Position numbers and translations under genes: made by a program. A stretch of 64,000 nucleotides of DNA from positions 1,612,001 through 1,676,000 of the forward strand of contig JACGCM010001954.1 in assembly GCA_014058105.1 (NCBI GenBank), written 5' to 3'. Every line of letters begins with the position of its first letter. Position 1 is the stretch's first letter. This DNA is from Kingdonia uniflora (Eukaryota > Streptophyta > Magnoliopsida > Ranunculales > Circaeasteraceae). Below the pieces are notes generated by a model. It made no database searches and was not told the DNA's origin. It was given only the letters and a program-made list of their open reading frames with translations. Shown here piece by piece: positions 36,761 to 47,372 of the stretch.

Positions 36761-36785
36761 AGTTGTGATAGAAATCGTGAAAGGA

Positions 36786-37126
36786 TGACGAAAGGACAGA
36801 ATGTGTTAATCGTGAGTCACCGAATGATGGCGCCGCAAAGGATGCCTACCAGATAGCGAAGAAAAGGATGATCTGAGACAGAAAGGAAGTGAATGTCAGG
36901 AGCAAATTAATGAGAAAGAGAGCAAAAGAAGAAAAATAGAATTGAGCATGAAAGAGGCAAGGAGGATAACAAGAAGCAAAGGAAAGGAGAAGACGAGGAT
37001 CGAGTGACCAGCGAGAAAGGACACTAACGAGCAAAGGAAAAGGGCAAACATATCTAGAAAACAAAGTAATAACGAATTAACGAAAGATCGGATAATTAAG
37101 AAAGAAAGTGTATAGTTGGAATGCAT
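36786..37126 (+). other. Purine-rich block before the plus-strand Tat element
   Basis: The plus strand is strongly enriched in A and G from about 36850 to 37110 (runs such as gaaagagagcaaaagaagaaaaa). The apparent hydrophobic ORFs on the minus strand here (36846-37204) are only the complement of this tract. On the plus strand it could encode a Lys/Arg/Glu-rich tail (ARRITRSKGKEKTRIE). No LTR precedes the gag start at 37217. Confidence 0.45.
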
Positions 37127-37216
37127 AGAAGTTGGCCCCTCAATGGTGCTGTTCCACCTTACCCAATCCTTTTCCTTTTCCCTCTCTTTGCTTTCATCTT
37201 CCACAGATTCCCCTCA

Positions 37217-37780
37217 ATGGCACCCACCCTCCGTTCCTGTTCAACCCATGCCGGCATCTCCATCGACGGAGTGGCCACCCAAATAGCCTTACTATCTCAA
37301 CAAGTCGCTCAAGCCAAGGAGCGCCACCATGCACAACTTAGCCAAGAACGTGAAAACCACCACCTAGAACTGGAAACCAAATGGAACCGCCGTCTGGACG
37401 ATGAGAACAGGCAGAACTGGGCAATCGATGAATTACGCAGCACCGTTCAAGAACTGCAGAGACTACAGCCTCTAGAACCCTTCGCCCATCAGAAGCACCA
37501 TATCCAAGCCGAGGGTGCTCCCCACACTATTCTTCGTACCGGTTCCTTACACCTCGGCATTCACCCCACACAAAATTCTTCTGACTCTACCCTTCGATCC
37601 TTTAGACACCCCATACGCCGCTCTGCTTGAGAATGTCTTGGGGAGCGCAACGCTGAACACATTCCACCCCTTCGTACTCACCATCTTTGAATCCCTTGAT
37701 CTCCCCCTCATCCTACCTGCGTTGTATAACAGGACTTCGACTTACCACCAGACCCTTCGTTCTACCACCCCCTAAGGTAC
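37217..37780 (+). pseudogene. Tat gag, N-terminal part only
   Basis: MAPTLRSCSTHAGISIDGVA opens a coiled coil (HHAQLSQERENHHLELETKW) and a linker closely parallel to 3753-3100 minus. The frame breaks at 37628, and at about 37780 the sequence jumps to DNA that in the other copy lies beyond the protease (near 1550). Capsid, zinc knuckle and protease are therefore missing. The N-terminal domain may mediate Gag self-association, but this is inference. Confidence 0.8.
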
Positions 37781-37949
37781 TTGGAACTTAAAAGGCTCCC
37801 AATGCCTCACCCATTCATGCGAGCAGCCAGAGATCGATCAGACCCGAAATCTCGTAAGCTGCCCATAACAATCACTATCTCTTTCTATCCCCATACCTTC
37901 AACAGAGACCACCTCACCCATCGAACTCACTTTTTATATCGAACTCGAT

Positions 37950-39390
37950 GGTCCTGGATAAGGTACATTCATCGGAACTTTTATCGATGAGGTAGAATGC
38001 CTCGATCTTGCAGATTTTCTTCGAGCAAATAAAGATGTCTTTGCATGGACATTTCAGGAGATGCCTGGTGTCAACCCCAATCTGGCATTCCATCGCCTGG
38101 ACCTCATTTCCTATTCCTCAGTAGTAAAATAGAAGAAGCATAACCTGTCCCCCCGGCTTCAAGAAGCAGTAAACCTCGAAGTAGATAAGCTCATCGCCGC
38201 CAGATTTATCTAAGAAGTGAAGTACGTTGACTGGATATCAAACATTGTGGCAGTCCCCAAGAAGAACGGCGAGATCAAAATCTGTGTCGACTTCACAAAA
38301 CTCAACAAGCACACACCAAAAGATAGCTTCCCACTCCCGGTCATCTCACCACTCCTTGACGCTACTGCTGGACATGAGCAACTATCCATGATGGACTTGG
38401 CTTCGGGTTACAATCAGGTACCCCTCCTCCCCGAAGATCAACTTAAAACTTCCTTTATCACTGAACAAGGCCTTTACTGTTTCAATGTTATGCCCTTCGA
38501 TCTTAAAAATGCGGGAGCCACTTACCAATGCCTGGTCACAACCATGTTTAAACCCTTGCTCGACAAGTCGGTCGAAGTTTACATCAACGACATGTTATGC
38601 AAGAGCCTCCAAAAACAAGCCCACATACAAGACTTATCCGAAGTCTTCTCAATACTTTGTACATATAACATGAAACTCAACACAGACAAATATCAATTTG
38701 GCATTTCATCTGGTAAATTTTTGGGTCACCTTATCTGTAAACGAGGTATCAAGATTGATCCCACCCATATTCGAGCCCTCATAAATATGCCTTCGCCTCA
38801 AACTAAAAATGACGTTCAAAAAGTGGATGGTAAGATAGCAACCCTTAATCGTTTCATTTCCAAATCCTTAGACAGATGTGCTTGGCTCTTTTCTCTCTTA
38901 TGCGACCCCGAGATCAATTGGACACTCGACTGTGAACAGGCCCTCCTCGGACTCAAAACTTATCTTGGCCGACCACCCATTATTAAGCACCCCTATTAAA
39001 GGTGAAATACTCTATTTATATCTTGCTGTTACAGACACCTCTATCAGTTCAATGCTTATTTGACTTGACTTAAACATCGAGAAACATATATATTTCATCA
39101 GCAAAACCCTTACACCCGCAGAGACCCAATATTCGAAGCTTGAGCGACTGCTCCTCACCTTTATCTATTCTGCCCGCAAACTCAAACCATATTTTTAAGC
39201 TCACCCCATCCATGTTATAACAAGTTACCCCCTTCGAGAAGTACTCAGTAAAAAAGATAAATCCAGACGAGTACAACAGTGGTTCGTGTACCTAGGCGGA
39301 CATGACATTACATTCAAGAAGCAGATATCCCAAAAAGGCCAAGCAGTAGCAGACTTTCTTGCCGACTTCCCGGTAGAAGATGTCAATTAG
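37950..39390 (+). pseudogene. Tat reverse transcriptase and RT-linked RNase H
   Basis: RT motifs run from ISNIVAVPKKNGEIKICVDF (about 38240) through LSMMDLASGYNQ (catalytic Asp of motif A kept), FNVMPFDLKNAGATYQ and VEVYINDML to FLGHLICKRGIKIDP. The second catalytic box is YIND instead of YIDD because GAC has become AAC at 38586-38588; the copy at 1-4573 has GAC. RNase H follows (YLYLAVTDTSISSMLI, YFISKTLTPAETQYSKLE, VYLGGHDITFKKQI, ADFLADFPV). Stops at 38130 (TAG) and 39061 (TGA) correspond to CAG and CGA in the other copy. Confidence 0.88.
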
Positions 39391-39439
39391 GAAGAACACG
39401 AAGATGACTTAATAGAAGACCAACCCAAAACAACCGATC

Positions 39440-39846
39440 CCTGGGACCCTCACACTGGCTGGCATTTATTCACAGATGGATCCGCTGAACCTAATGGCTC
39501 CGGAATTGGTATTGTCTTGGTAACACTCACTAATGATCGAATAGAAAAAGCTGTCAAACTTACCTTCGAACGTTCCAATGACGAAGCTGAGTGCGAAGCC
39601 TTGATCCACGGCCTCAACCTCGCTCTCAAACTCGACATTCCCAAACTTGCCGTTTTTACAGATTCCCTACTTGTTCAGAGGCATTACATAGGAGAAAATC
39701 AAGCAAATGGTCACATGGCTGACTATGCTCTTTTTGTTAGACAGTGCATGGGCCGTTTTCCCAAAAAATCCACTATCACCCATTACCCTCGAGGAGAGAA
39801 CCAACATGCCAATGCCCTCGCCTACATCGCAGCCATGCTCGGATAG
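39440..39846 (+). pseudogene. Second RNase H domain (Tat-type, archaeal-like)
   Basis: After a linker, WHLFTDGSAEPNGSGIGIVL (D of DGS), NDEAECEALIHGLNLAL (the catalytic Glu) and AVFTDSLLVQ (third Asp) give the RNase H active-site order, ending YPRGENQHANALAYIAA with the last catalytic position as N. It is distinct from the RT-linked RNase H just upstream. A second, independently acquired RNase H is characteristic of Tat elements. It ends at a TAG (39844) before integrase. Confidence 0.87.
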
Positions 39847-39849
39847 TCA

Positions 39850-41154
39850 GAACCCCGGACCCTTCATATCGAAGTACTCAAACGACCAAGTATCGACTAG
39901 ATGGAAGTCAATGCAATCAATAATGGGGGCGAGAGTCTCGATCCAGACGATTGGCAAACACCATTCCTCCATTACCTCAACAATACCACCCTATTAGAAG
40001 ATCCCAAAGGCTGAAGATCGCTGGTAGAAAATTGCCGCGGATACACTCTCCACAAAAATGAATTATATCACAAATACCCAAATGGTGTCCTTCTTCGATG
40101 CATATCCCAAGCCGAAGCCTCCGCAATCTTAACCGAACTTTACAAAGGAACTAGTGGTGCTCATACTACTGGTCGTTCTATGGCTCTTCGAGCCATCTCT
40201 AAAGGATTTTTTTGGCCAAATATGAAGTGATAAATGCCAACGTTACGCTCAAGATATTCATTGCCCTTCGCAAGCCCTCCATTTCAGTCAAGTCTCCTGA
40301 CCATTCAAAAGATGGGCTATCGATCTCATCGGCCCTTTCCCTAATGCCTCGGGTAGCAGAGAAAATGTTCTTGTTACAACAGATTATTTCACTAAATGGG
40401 TCGAAGCTGTACCTTTGTGCCGAACCAGAGAAGAAGAAGTTATAAAGTTTATATGGGAAAATATCATCACACGCTTCGGCGGCCCCCATATGATTCGATG
40501 CGACAACGGTCTCCAGTTCCTCAGAAGCAAAGTCCAAAACTTTCTCAAAAAATACAACATCATCCTCTCACCCTCAACACCTTACTATCCCCAAGGCAAC
40601 GGTCAAGTCGAACCAATCAACAAAACTATCATCGACGGTCTCAAAAAAAAGTTGATGCAAAGAAAGGCAGATGGGTTCAAGAGTTACAACATGTCCTCTG
40701 GGCCAGTCGAACAACACCAAGAAAATCTACAGGCTGTACCCCTTTCCTCCTAGTATACGATACCGAAGCTGTATGCCCCACTCAATTTGAAGTACCTACA
40801 CGAGACCCTAACCTCCTTGATGAAGACAATGAGTTTGAACTTGCATGTAACATGTTATGGATCGACGAAGCCAGAGACCGAGCCATCGCTAACCTTTGAT
40901 GCTACCACACAACACTTCAGAAATCCTATAACGAGAGAGTTCGACTGCGAAGTTTCAACATCGGAGATCTAGTACTTCGACGTATCAACCAATCCTTGAA
41001 ATGCCGGAAAGCTAGCCGAATCTTGGGAAGGACCTTATGTCGTGTATGATATAACTGATAAGGATTCCTACTATCTGATGACTGAAGATGAAGAGCCTTT
41101 ACCAAACCTATGGAATATAATGCAGCAGATCTCCTATAACAGGCCACGGCCTTA
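39850..41154 (+). pseudogene. Tat integrase (broken)
   Basis: The zinc-finger region (GAHTTGRSMALRAISKGFFW, then CQRYA after a stop) precedes the catalytic core: AIDLIGPFP (Asp), VTTDYFTKWVEAVPL, IRCDNGLQF (Asp) and GQVEPINKTI (Glu), in three frames. A C-terminal part reads AESWEGPYVVYDI and EPLPNLWN. It integrates element cDNA into the nuclear genome. At least two frameshifts and several stops are present. No chromodomain is seen, as expected for non-chromovirus Gypsy elements. Confidence 0.85.
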
Positions 41155-41235
41155 AACTTGTACAACTGATGTAATAAATTTTTTTCAATAAATAACTTTT
41201 CAGCCCATACTTCATCTCCTCTTTTCAGTGAATTT

Positions 41236-41795
41236 CTTGGTTTAACTTAGGTATCATGTCAACCCTTCGACTCAACTAATACTTAGGAGCGACCTTGAAG
41301 TTTTTCAAGCTCCCAATTTCGAGCAAGCTCGAGGGGCAAGGATTGTCGAACGACCGAACCCTCGAGAATGTATTGGGGGCAAAAATTTATGCTTCGATCA
41401 GGCTCCAAAACCATCGAAGTCCAGTCGATTCCTTGGTTTACTCTGGGTATCATGTCCACCCTCACCCCGACTGATACTTTTGGGCAACCTTGGAATTTTC
41501 AAGTTTCTAACATTCGAACAAACTCGAGGGGCCCGAATGGTCGAAAGGCTGGACCCTCGGGAATGCGTTGGGGGCGAACAATTATGCTTCGATCAGGCTT
41601 CAAAACCATCAAAGTCCAGTCAATTCCTTGGTTTACCTTGGGTATCATGTCCACCCTCGCCCTGACTGATACTTGGGGGCGACCTTGGAATTTTAAAGTT
41701 TCCAACACTCGGCAAACTAGAGGGGCTCGAATGGTCGAAAGGCCAGACCCCCAGGAATGCATTGGGGGCAAACACATTTCACATCGATGTGGCTT
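41236..41795 (+). repeat. 195-bp tandem repeat array (three units) in the Tat 3' region
   Basis: Units start at 41236, 41432 and 41627, each with cttggttta...ggtatcatgtc, and are spaced 196 and 195 bp. Within each lie ctcgaggggc, ggtcgaa, cattgggggc and atgcttcgatcaggct. The third unit is partial, ending near 41795. Similarity between units two and three is higher than to unit one. The array sits directly after pol. Confidence 0.92.
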
Positions 41796-42296
41796 CAGCC
41801 TTTGATGTTCAGCAGATCCTTCAATTTCAAAAGAGATATCACAACATCCTCGAAGCTCTTTGGTGTCCGAGCACTCAACATTTGACAGAAACAGTACATA
41901 CAGATACCATTGTACAAGTATATCTATAATTCTGCTAAGCGCACAAAAGATTCAAAGTATCATAAATCAGCTAGACAGTTACATTACATCTCAAGTTCAG
42001 TCATCAAAAGTTCCAACACAAGCCAAGCCAACTGAATACGCATCGATATTTCAGCAATCCAGAATAAAACAAGGCATGAACAAGACAACAAAGTCAGTCA
42101 GAACATTAGGCATCAATTTAAAAGCAATTCAGAATCAACTTCAGAAATTCCACAGATAACTACCATTAATATAGTTCAACAGCTCAAAGATATACCAAGT
42201 TTAAAGACCAACGCAAAAATAATAATCATGGTTCAAAATATTACAACTCAATGAAAAATTAGAAAAGGAAGACATGGAACCCTACTACCAAATACC

Positions 42297-44493
42297 TCAT
42301 ATCGGCACGGTTACACCTTCTTCCTCCACAGGTCCACCAGCATTAACACCCTCAGTACCTTCAGTTGAAGGTTTTGACATCGCACCATCGACAACTACAT
42401 CATCCACAGTTCTAGTACTGATTGCTTCAATTACAGGAGCCTCCACACCACCCCCAGTACCTTCATCTTCCCCATCAAGAACATCTGCATCTCCTTCCTT
42501 CATCTGTAAATCATCTCCATCAATAAGTTCAAGGGAAACAGGGAAAGGTTCCAGAGTATCGGGGTTATACCCCTTATCTTCAATAAATACTTTTGACCTA
42601 ACAGTCACCTTACATTCATCATCAAATTGTCGCTGGTAAGTCACCTTCTATTCTGTCTTCTCCCTCTCTTTTTCCTTAAGCTTTGCCGACCACTCTCGCT
42701 CTTTCCTTGACCGCTGAAGCTCGAGCCTCTTATCAAATGAGTCAGTATTCGCCGCCAGATCTCGCTTCAACTTCTTGACTTTAGGCAACAATGATGCCAC
42801 AGTCCCCCAAGAAAGATCCAGACTTTCCACTGCTTGTTACAACTTCTCCTTTTCTAATTTCATTACCTTGTTGTACGATTGTACCCAAGCATCCGTCTGC
42901 TAGAATATTCAAACAGTTAGTACCCCTCTAAACTTGAAGAACTCAAAAGAAATCTCATACTCTCACAGAAGAAGTTCATAGATAGTTACCTGAAACATAC
43001 TCCTCTTTATTTCCTTTGAAGCCTCATCTGTGTCATCCTCGCAGAGCTCAACCATCGAGGCATGTTTGGCCACTGCTTGCTCCTATCGTTCAGCCTTAGT
43101 CATCTTTTCATCCTCATTTACTGCATCATCTTCCCCCAGCGCCCTATGCTATTTGTGCTGACTAACCTTCGATTACTGCACCTTCAGAGCTTTAGGAACA
43201 ACCCAGCCCTTCCACTTCTCAATCTGTGTTGGCACCTGCCTCGACCGCAATCTCGAAGCATCGCCAGCCACTTCGGGTACTGGTGCTGCTTGCTTTGACC
43301 CCCTCTATATTTTTGGAACATATTGAAAATTTATTGGCAACTCTTTCCCTCCCATTTCTTATGGACCCTTCGAATTACCTTTGCCTCTCCTTCCCTTCGA
43401 TGGCTTTGGCGTAGCGGGTACGTTTTGAAGCAGGGAATCTGCCTTCTTCCTTATCTGCCCCTTGATACCAAGACTATCAAAAATAGAACTGAACCAATCC
43501 TCACTAGCTTTGAGCAAAGTATCAATATAGTTCCTTGGATTGTTCCATGACATATTCTTCGAACCTGTAGAAAAAATAAAAATAAAATTACCACCTATTT
43601 AAGACCTACATCAAAAATAATCCTTCGACAACAAGCTTACTCTGATTATATACCCAATGATGCAACTTATAAAGGTCCTCCCCCTCAACATTCTCGCAGT
43701 TGCCCCGTACTATCAATAAATCTGTATTCCACCCTCGGCCCGTCGAACACAGATCAAAGAACCAGGGCTTCTCTGGGTGACATTGGATGTGGTAGGTACC
43801 TGGGTTCTGGCTAGCCTTCTTCAAGTAGAAGGTAATTATATCAAACTACTTAATCAAATACCTCCTCTCACTGCTCAACTTTGCATTTATCCCCTCTATA
43901 ACCCACATCATCTCATAAAAGTTCCCATTCATTTAAACTGGGGCCACCTCCCAAAATTTAGCACCTCTTTCACCAGTCTTAGAAGGGGAAGTTCCATTCC
44001 TAATCGATTCTAACCTCTATAAGCCAGCATCCCTTCCCCAGGATCTGACTTGAAAGTTAACTCTGCAACCACCACACTCAACAAAACCCCCACCTTCGAC
44101 AGCTCCAGCTTGGCAGTAAATCGATCTATTATAGCCTTATCTTTAGCCAAAATAGCACCTTCGACTCTATCCAACTCAGTCGAATCTCCACTTTCATCAC
44201 CCTGCTCCCGTTCTTTCTTTCTACCACCAGAAGGCCCCACATTACCCTCGCCTCTCTCCCCCTATACTATCTCCTCCTCCTCACTATCCTCAGTCATTAC
44301 CGTCCTATGACGTCTGGTAATCAGCAGCTCTCCAGCGGGCAATACCATAGACAAAGGGGCTTCGGTTATAACATCTAGCACCTCTAAGTCATTACCCTCA
44401 TCCATTGGGGTACGACCAGAAATACTAGCTTCGAATGCTTCGATCTCTTTGTCTATCGGCCTCTGTCTCGAAGCTTGACGGGTATGTATTTTA
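42297..44493 (-). pseudogene. Tat antisense ORF 2 (aORF2), spliced
   Basis: On the minus strand an acceptor TTCTGTAG at about 44494 opens an exon (EIEAFEASISGRTPMDEGND, LLITRRHRTVMTEDSEEEE) to about 44010. A globular exon at about 43990-43606 (APV-MNGNFYEMMWVIEGIN; CHPEKPWFFDLCSTGRGW) has the layout of plant putative-gypsy-type-transposon proteins. Basic segments follow at 43553-43359, and a coiled-coil exon at 42900-42297 (KKLKRDLAANTDSFDKRLEL; KGYNPDTLEPFPVSLELIDG), closing acidic. The orphan gene at 34213-36760 matches in the PVQMNGN block and in overall order. Interruptions are mainly TAA and TAG from CAA and CAG. Its function is unknown; it is antisense to the element's own genomic RNA. 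Confidence 0.75.
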
Positions 44494-45436
44494 CCCTACA
44501 GAAGAAGAGGCACGCAATTAGATCGATTTATTCGATAATTACGCGTCAATAACCCATAGCCCATTTACCCACTTCAACAGATTTATACACACTCGAAACC
44601 TCAATCCTAAACCCAGTGCCTCCTTTGAAAACCCCAGAATCCCATAATGGGTCAAAACACAGATTCATCAAATCTCCTTATCTTCAAAGATAACTTCCAT
44701 GCCCTAAACCCAGAGTGTCCTACTCACAGAATCAAAAGGGAAAACAAAATAAAAATTGGTAGAAATCAAGTGAGATACTTGTGCTAGAAGCACTATCCTC
44801 GACACAACAAGATCAACGCAAGAACTTCAGCAACTTCTCTCAAAGCACCAATGGCGTACGTTCCCTTCTCCTCACTCTCTTTGATTTTTTCTTAGTAAAC
44901 AGTACAGTGATTACTCCTCTCACACTTCTATACTCTTCCAAAAAACAAAAAATACCTCGATTTTCTAACCATTATCTTTACCACGACCCCACTACCCCAG
45001 CTTTTTGGCTACAATGTGCTTTGACCGATTTACCCCTTATATCCCTCATGTGAAAACAACACACTCAATCCAACTTACCTGCAAAAAACTAAAGCTTCTC
45101 AAACCCTTTCCCCCTCACCCGAAGTTAAACAATCAAATCCAAACAGTCAAGTCACAACTTTTTCCGTAATACGAGCAAAAATCATGATTACTTTTTGGCA
45201 TACTTCCCCAGGCGCATGTACCGTCCTGTCAGACCACCTGTCTGGGTTGTCAGTACGACCAGTTAAATCAAACATAACCTTTGACACACTCCTCGAATTC
45301 AAGTAATCGACCACTCCGCGTCTCGAAGACTCATGAACAGCTAGTCTCAAATTTGGGTTTCTAATATATCAACATTCAATCTACAACATATTCATCAAAT
45401 CAAAACCTCATGCCCCTATTATCTCGGCAGATCACC

Positions 45437-45700
45437 TCTTTTCCTTCGACAAATCGCATTCACCCTTTGATAGATTACAATCATACATTTTGACAGTTCA
45501 AACATTTATGCTTACAGACCAAACCTTTTGCACCAATAGATCAATCTTTTCAGCTTCGACAAATAATACTCCCACTTCGACAGACTATAACCTTTTACTT
45601 TGGCAATTCAATATTTTTTCCTCAACAATCCAAACACTATACTTTGACGGTTATATTATTAATTTGACAGCTCACGATAGTACTTCAAGAATTCAGATTA
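45437..45700. repeat. Degenerate 20-25-bp tandem array between antisense ORFs
   Basis: About ten imperfect copies of a unit like cttcgacagattataatcNta follow each other (cttcgacaaatcgcattca, ctttgatagattacaatcat, attttgacagttcaaacatt, cttcgacaaataatactccc, cttcgacagactataacctt, ctttgacggttatattatta). Unit length drifts between about 20 and 25 bp. It lies between aORF1 and aORF2 of the Tat element. Confidence 0.65.
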
Positions 45701-45887
45701 TACTATTCCTTTCAGTTCTACAATTCAAATTATTACCTATGAAGAGTCTGAATACTACTACAACAGTACTTCCAAACACCAATTTCATTCAGAAAGGCAA
45801 AATATATTACAAGCCTGGTCAAAAGATAAGAGAAAGGAAGCAGAACAGAAGAAAGCAACAATAAAAACACCAAACAGACAGAGGACC

Positions 45888-46205
45888 CTAATTATCAGTG
45901 GGATACTCCTCTTCAACCATGGCTGCAACATCCGTATCCTCCTGGTCTACTATATCCTGCGCAAAGCCCTTAAGAAGAGACAACCGATGGCCGGGTAATG
46001 GCCCCATCATCTACAATATTCCCTACCAGTATGTGAAGGGCATGCCAAGGATGGGTGCCCCGGGTTCCGCCTAAAAAAGATTCGGCATCTCACCATTATT
46101 GTCTTCTTCAATACCGAACCTCCGTTGAAGCCCCAATAAGGCCTCTCGTATTCGCTTGACTTTCACTACCGCCTGGTCCTCTGGTATGGGTACGTTTGCA
46201 GCCAT
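45888..46205 (-). pseudogene. Tat antisense ORF 1 (aORF1), 105 codons
   Basis: ATG at 46205-46203 starts MAANVPIPEDQAVVKVKRIR. A single frame runs 106 codons to TAG at 45888, with three internal TAG codons and no frameshift. The C-terminus is acidic (DIVDQEDTDVAAMVEEEYPT). A TATA box lies about 80 bp upstream. Protein family not recognised; it resembles in position and size the first orphan ORF at 31.7 kb. Confidence 0.6.
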
Positions 46206-46282
46206 TCTGATCCGAGCAAAAAGGAAAAGAGATGAAGAAAGAATGATTGAAGAACGATGAAGAAATCCCCTCCACCATAGTT

Positions 46283-46292
46283 CCTTTTATAC
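46283..46292 (-). promoter_or_regulatory. TATA box of the Tat antisense transcription unit
   Basis: On the minus strand GTATAAAAGGAAC is centred here, about 80 bp upstream of the aORF1 ATG. This is a typical spacing for a plant core promoter with a short 5' UTR. It opposes the LTR promoter of the element. Confidence 0.55.
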
Positions 46293-46780
46293 TTGAGGAA
46301 CGATTTCAACTTTCCCTCCTCCCAAGCTGGCTTAATTGCTACCTTCAATTCCCACCTTGAAAATTTAGCAGTCGTGACTTTCCAACTTCCTAAGACGTAA
46401 CCGATTCATCCGTAGCTGCATTCAATCCTCATTCGCGAGGACTTATAGTTGAGCAAACCTCCAGCATTGAACCTTTGAAAATCTTCATACTTCAACCCCA
46501 ATTCCTTGTACCAAGTTTTAACCAATAACAGAGTCTATGACCTTCGATCATATTATTATACTTCGATACCATTTTTTACCCACTATTAACAATTCGATGA
46601 CATACATGTGCTAAGCGCGCCTATGAGAGTATTCGTCTACAATATCAACGAGACACAGTCGCAAAAAGTTTTTAGAAAATATTGCTTCCATTCCATTATC
46701 TGATTTACAAAATAGAATACATTGCCACAACTACCCCAAACAAAAACCCCAAAAATACAAAGATACAAATATTCACCACA

Positions 46781-47140
46781 TCAGACAGTGGCCCTACTTC
46801 CTAAAGGTCCAGCTCCACTCACCGTGTTATGTTCCTCCATCTCTTCTTATGCACAAACAAGACATTCAGCCAAAGCCGACTGAAAGAGATAACACTTCTT
46901 TACAGTAGTAAAATCGTACTTCAGTCAGTCCCAAAGATAGGCATAAGGCTCCCCATTGATGAACTCTCCAGCCTCTACCTCCACCTGTTCGAGCATGTCC
47001 CAGTCCAGATCATGATTCTCGAAGAACTTTATATGAAGTTCACCAGACTTCTGCCCTACGTGACAGTCCCGGGAGAACCCCATCCTCTTTTGATATCGTG
47101 TGTTGGGCGTGGTATCCATAAAGATTTCCAAACTTTTCAA
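46781..47140 (-). pseudogene. Third antisense ORF next to the Tat 3' LTR
   Basis: One frame of 120 codons runs from ATG 47140 (or the inner ATG near 47119, MDTTPNTRYQKRMGFSRDCH) to TGA at 46781. Two internal stops (TGA after AYLWD, TAA after ECLVCA) are one C-to-T step from CGA and CAA, and there is no frameshift. The family is not recognised. It is the antisense ORF nearest the LTR, so it may be the first gene of the antisense unit, or an unrelated capture. Confidence 0.45.
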
Positions 47141-47360
47141 AGAAAAGAGAGAAGAATGACAAAGAAGAAGGTTACATAGTATCCCTACTCAATAACCTAT
47201 ACTTATAGCCTCACTTCATTTATTACCCTATAACCACCTATACCTCTTAAATATCTTCTTTTATTACTTACCCGAAAATCAATAGTCAAATTGCTCAAAT
47301 TCCAAGAAAAAACAGTTTTCTCAGCGAACGCCTCTCTACATGGCATCGAGACCCTCGCTG

Positions 47361-47372
47361 AGAGGGGGAAAA
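47361..47372 (+). other. Polypurine tract of the plus-strand Tat element
   Basis: AGAGGGGGAAAA directly precedes the LTR start TGTAGTAGC. This is the plus-strand DNA primer site of LTR retrotransposons and fixes the element's orientation. Confidence 0.88.

Noticed and set aside
30358..36785. One minus-strand Gypsy element comprising the integrase scrap and the orphan antisense ORFs
   Set aside because: In Tat elements antisense ORFs lie 3' of integrase, which here would be below 30358, not above it.
36846..37204. Hydrophobic minus-strand ORFs that look like multi-pass membrane proteins
   Set aside because: They are the complement of a purine-rich tract, with no motif or conserved start; composition alone explains Leu/Phe/Ser richness.
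40396..40899. Separate 167-codon gene in the integrase region
   Set aside because: It is a mix of the integrase core read in another frame and true integrase tail after a frameshift.
41368..41805. 145-codon repeat protein
   Set aside because: The repeats are DNA-level 195-bp tandem units outside pol; 195 is divisible by three, so open frames arise by chance.
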